Shown here: positions 6,361-7,412 of the stretch, piece after piece
How positions within the stretch are numbered: position 1 is the first letter of the stretch
How the letters are laid out: each line of letters begins with the position of its first letter
Assembly (NCBI GenBank): GCA_005791325.1
Contig: SXXA01000073.1
Coordinates: 1 to 7,412 of the forward strand
From: Actinomycetota bacterium
GTDB lineage: Bacteria > Margulisbacteria > Marinamargulisbacteria > SXXA01
DNA length: 7,412 nt
Direction: 5' to 3'
Translations under genes and position numbers: made by a program
Notes under the pieces: model-generated
What the model was told of the DNA's origin: nothing
Database searches by the model: none
Seen by the model: the letters and a program-made list of their open reading frames with translations, nothing else

Positions 6361-6390
6361 GTTCAATAAATGAACGTAAACTGCTAGTAT
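6361..6390 (+). promoter_or_regulatory. Candidate promoter with extended -10 and a GTTCA/TGAAC dyad
   Basis: TGC-TAGTAT (6382-6390) resembles an extended -10 element. A weak -35 (TTCAAT, 6362-6367) lies 17 bases upstream of the hexamer. The dyad GTTCA-ATAAA-TGAAC (6361-6375) overlaps that -35, where a repressor could bind. The expected transcription start, about 7 bases after the -10, falls at ATG 6397. The -35 match is only 3 of 6, so this is tentative. Confidence 0.35.
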
Positions 6391-6396
6391 AAGTCA

Positions 6397-7412
6397 ATGA
6401 AAAAGGTATTTATTGCAGCTACCCGACAAAATGATGGTAAAACCATGGTCTCTTTGGGTTTGTTTCATGCCTTTAAGCAGCGCTTTCAGGCGGTGGGGTA
6501 TATGAAGCCAGTGGGGCAGCAGTATCGTCTGATCGATGGCCAAAAAATTGACAAGGATGCGGTGTTGTTTAGTCATGTGTACCAGCTATCAGATAATCGG
6601 GTAGACATGAGCCCCATTGCGGTATCCAAAGGGTATACGGAGTCGTTTATTGATCAGCCAAATCGTGAAAATATTGGTAGCCAGATTGACGAGGCCCTGG
6701 CCCGGTTACAACTGAATAAATCGTTGATGCTATTTGAGGGAACGGGGCATGCAGGCGTTGGGTCGGTTTTTGATATGTCGAATGCGGATGTGGCAAAACG
6801 GGTGGGTGCGAAGGTGGTATTGGTGGCCTTGGGAGGGATTGGTAAATCGATTGATGAGATTATTTTAAATAAAGCTTGCTTTGATTTGAGGGGGGTCTCA
6901 ATTGCGGGGGTAATTATTAATAAAGTTGAGCCTGACAAATATGATAAAATTAATCATTATGTCCGGCAGGGCTTGGCACGTCATGGGATTCCAGTTTTAG
7001 GGGTGATTCCATTTGTTAAATTATTAATTCGACCCACTGTTGCGGAATTATACGAAGAGTTGGGGGCGGAATTGTTATCAGGTAAGGCGAATTTAAATCG
7101 ATCGGTGGGGCATTTTGTTATTGGAGATATGAGGCCCCATGACGCATTGGACTATTTTAGGGGGGACACCTTATTAATTTGCCCTGCTAATCGCGAAGAA
7201 TTGGTCATGACAGCGCTATGTAGCAGTATTTTAGATCCGGATGGATCGCATGATGTCGCGGCCATTGTATTTACATCTGGGATTCGACCTCATGAAAAAA
7301 TGATGGATTTGATCAAATCCAGTCGAATTCCAATGATGATGGTTCAAGAAGATTCATTTTCAATCGCGACCAAAATTAATCGTATGTTATTTAAAATTCA
7401 TGCTGAAGAATC
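6397..7412 (+). CDS. BioD-like P-loop NTPase with DRTGG domain, 3' end outside window
   Basis: The frame is open from ATG 6397 to the window edge (338 codons, no stop). The N-terminal half has the dethiobiotin-synthetase-like fold: P-loop ATRQNDGKT (8-16, with Lys15 and Thr16; Ala8 sits where the first Gly normally is), then GYMKPVGQQ and FEGTGHAGVGS, matching the BioD/CobB KPV and EG.G blocks, and VAGVIINKV-type strand IAGVIINKV. Residues from about 237 resemble a DRTGG domain (VGHFVIGDM, then LLICPANREELVMTA). The same two-domain layout forms the N-terminal regulatory part of long phosphotransacetylases (Pta) and also occurs as stand-alone proteins of unknown role. The sequence near the edge (SIATKINRMLFKI) looks like the end of DRTGG, so either the protein stops soon after or a Pta catalytic domain follows outside. 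There is no SD, and the start is fixed by the P-loop. Function is not known; nucleotide binding is inferred. Confidence 0.85.
   Translation, partial: MKKVFIAATRQNDGKTMVSLGLFHAFKQRFQAVGYMKPVGQQYRLIDGQKIDKDAVLFSHVYQLSDNRVDMSPIAVSKGYTESFIDQPNRENIGSQIDEALARLQLNKSLMLFEGTGHAGVGSVFDMSNADVAKRVGAKVVLVALGGIGKSIDEIILNKACFDLRGVSIAGVIINKVEPDKYDKINHYVRQGLARHGIPVLGVIPFVKLLIRPTVAELYEELGAELLSGKANLNRSVGHFVIGDMRPHDALDYFRGDTLLICPANREELVMTALCSSILDPDGSHDVAAIVFTSGIRPHEKMMDLIKSSRIPMMMVQEDSFSIATKINRMLFKIHAEE

Noticed and set aside
6361..6375. LexA/SOS box
   Set aside because: The Gram-positive SOS box has GAAC then GTTC; here the order is GTTC then GAAC with different spacing.
6654..6938. 94-codon open frame on the minus strand
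   Set aside because: Antisense to the P-loop protein, with no SD and no recognisable family.
1..7412. Mobile element, CRISPR array, tRNA or a new defence-type system
   Set aside because: No transposase or integrase, no regularly spaced repeats, no tRNA-like cloverleaf noticed, and every gene belongs to a known family.

Overview
The window is a stretch of bacterial chromosome of moderate GC content. Every recognisable gene lies on the + strand: eight co-directional protein genes, two of them cut by the window edges, plus one 206-base intergenic region. Nothing points to a phage, plasmid, insertion sequence, CRISPR array or RNA gene. The organism cannot be named from this alone. A KH-domain gene next to rpsP, an EpsC-type serine acetyltransferase and a PepF/M3 oligoendopeptidase argue against an ordinary proteobacterium. 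They fit Gram-positive-like, cyanobacterial-side or deep-branching uncultivated lineages (inference only).

Region 1 (2-3405) holds three genes that overlap end to end: an M3 oligoendopeptidase missing its N-terminus, a serine O-acetyltransferase (first step of cysteine synthesis) and indole-3-glycerol phosphate synthase (tryptophan synthesis). The gene overlaps and lack of good Shine-Dalgarno (SD) sequences inside the run suggest translational coupling.

Region 2 (3406-3505) is a short promoter/leader. It has a near-consensus sigma70 promoter, TTGTCA-17-TATAAT, a perfect 12-bp palindrome just after the predicted transcription start, and a strong ribosome binding site.

Region 3 (3506-6190) is the ribosomal protein S16 operon: rpsP, khpA, trmD, rplS, with argC attached through a TTG start overlapping the rplS stop. 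rimM, usually found between rpsP/khpA and trmD, is absent; only 9 bases separate khpA and trmD. TrmD is also unusual at positions that bind S-adenosylmethionine in characterised homologues.

Region 4 (6191-6396) is non-coding and rich in structure: a five-tract G-quadruplex motif, a 6-bp hairpin, a 28-base imperfect inverted repeat, a GTTCA/TGAAC dyad, and an extended -10 box placed so that the next gene may be translated from a leaderless mRNA.

Region 5 (6397-7412) is an open frame running off the right edge. It encodes a BioD-like P-loop protein with a C-terminal DRTGG domain, resembling the regulatory half of long phosphotransacetylases.

Most of the window is housekeeping. I see no convincing new multi-gene system. 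The points most worth a second look are the missing rimM with a divergent TrmD, the possible leaderless start with its structured upstream region, and the G-quadruplex candidate.
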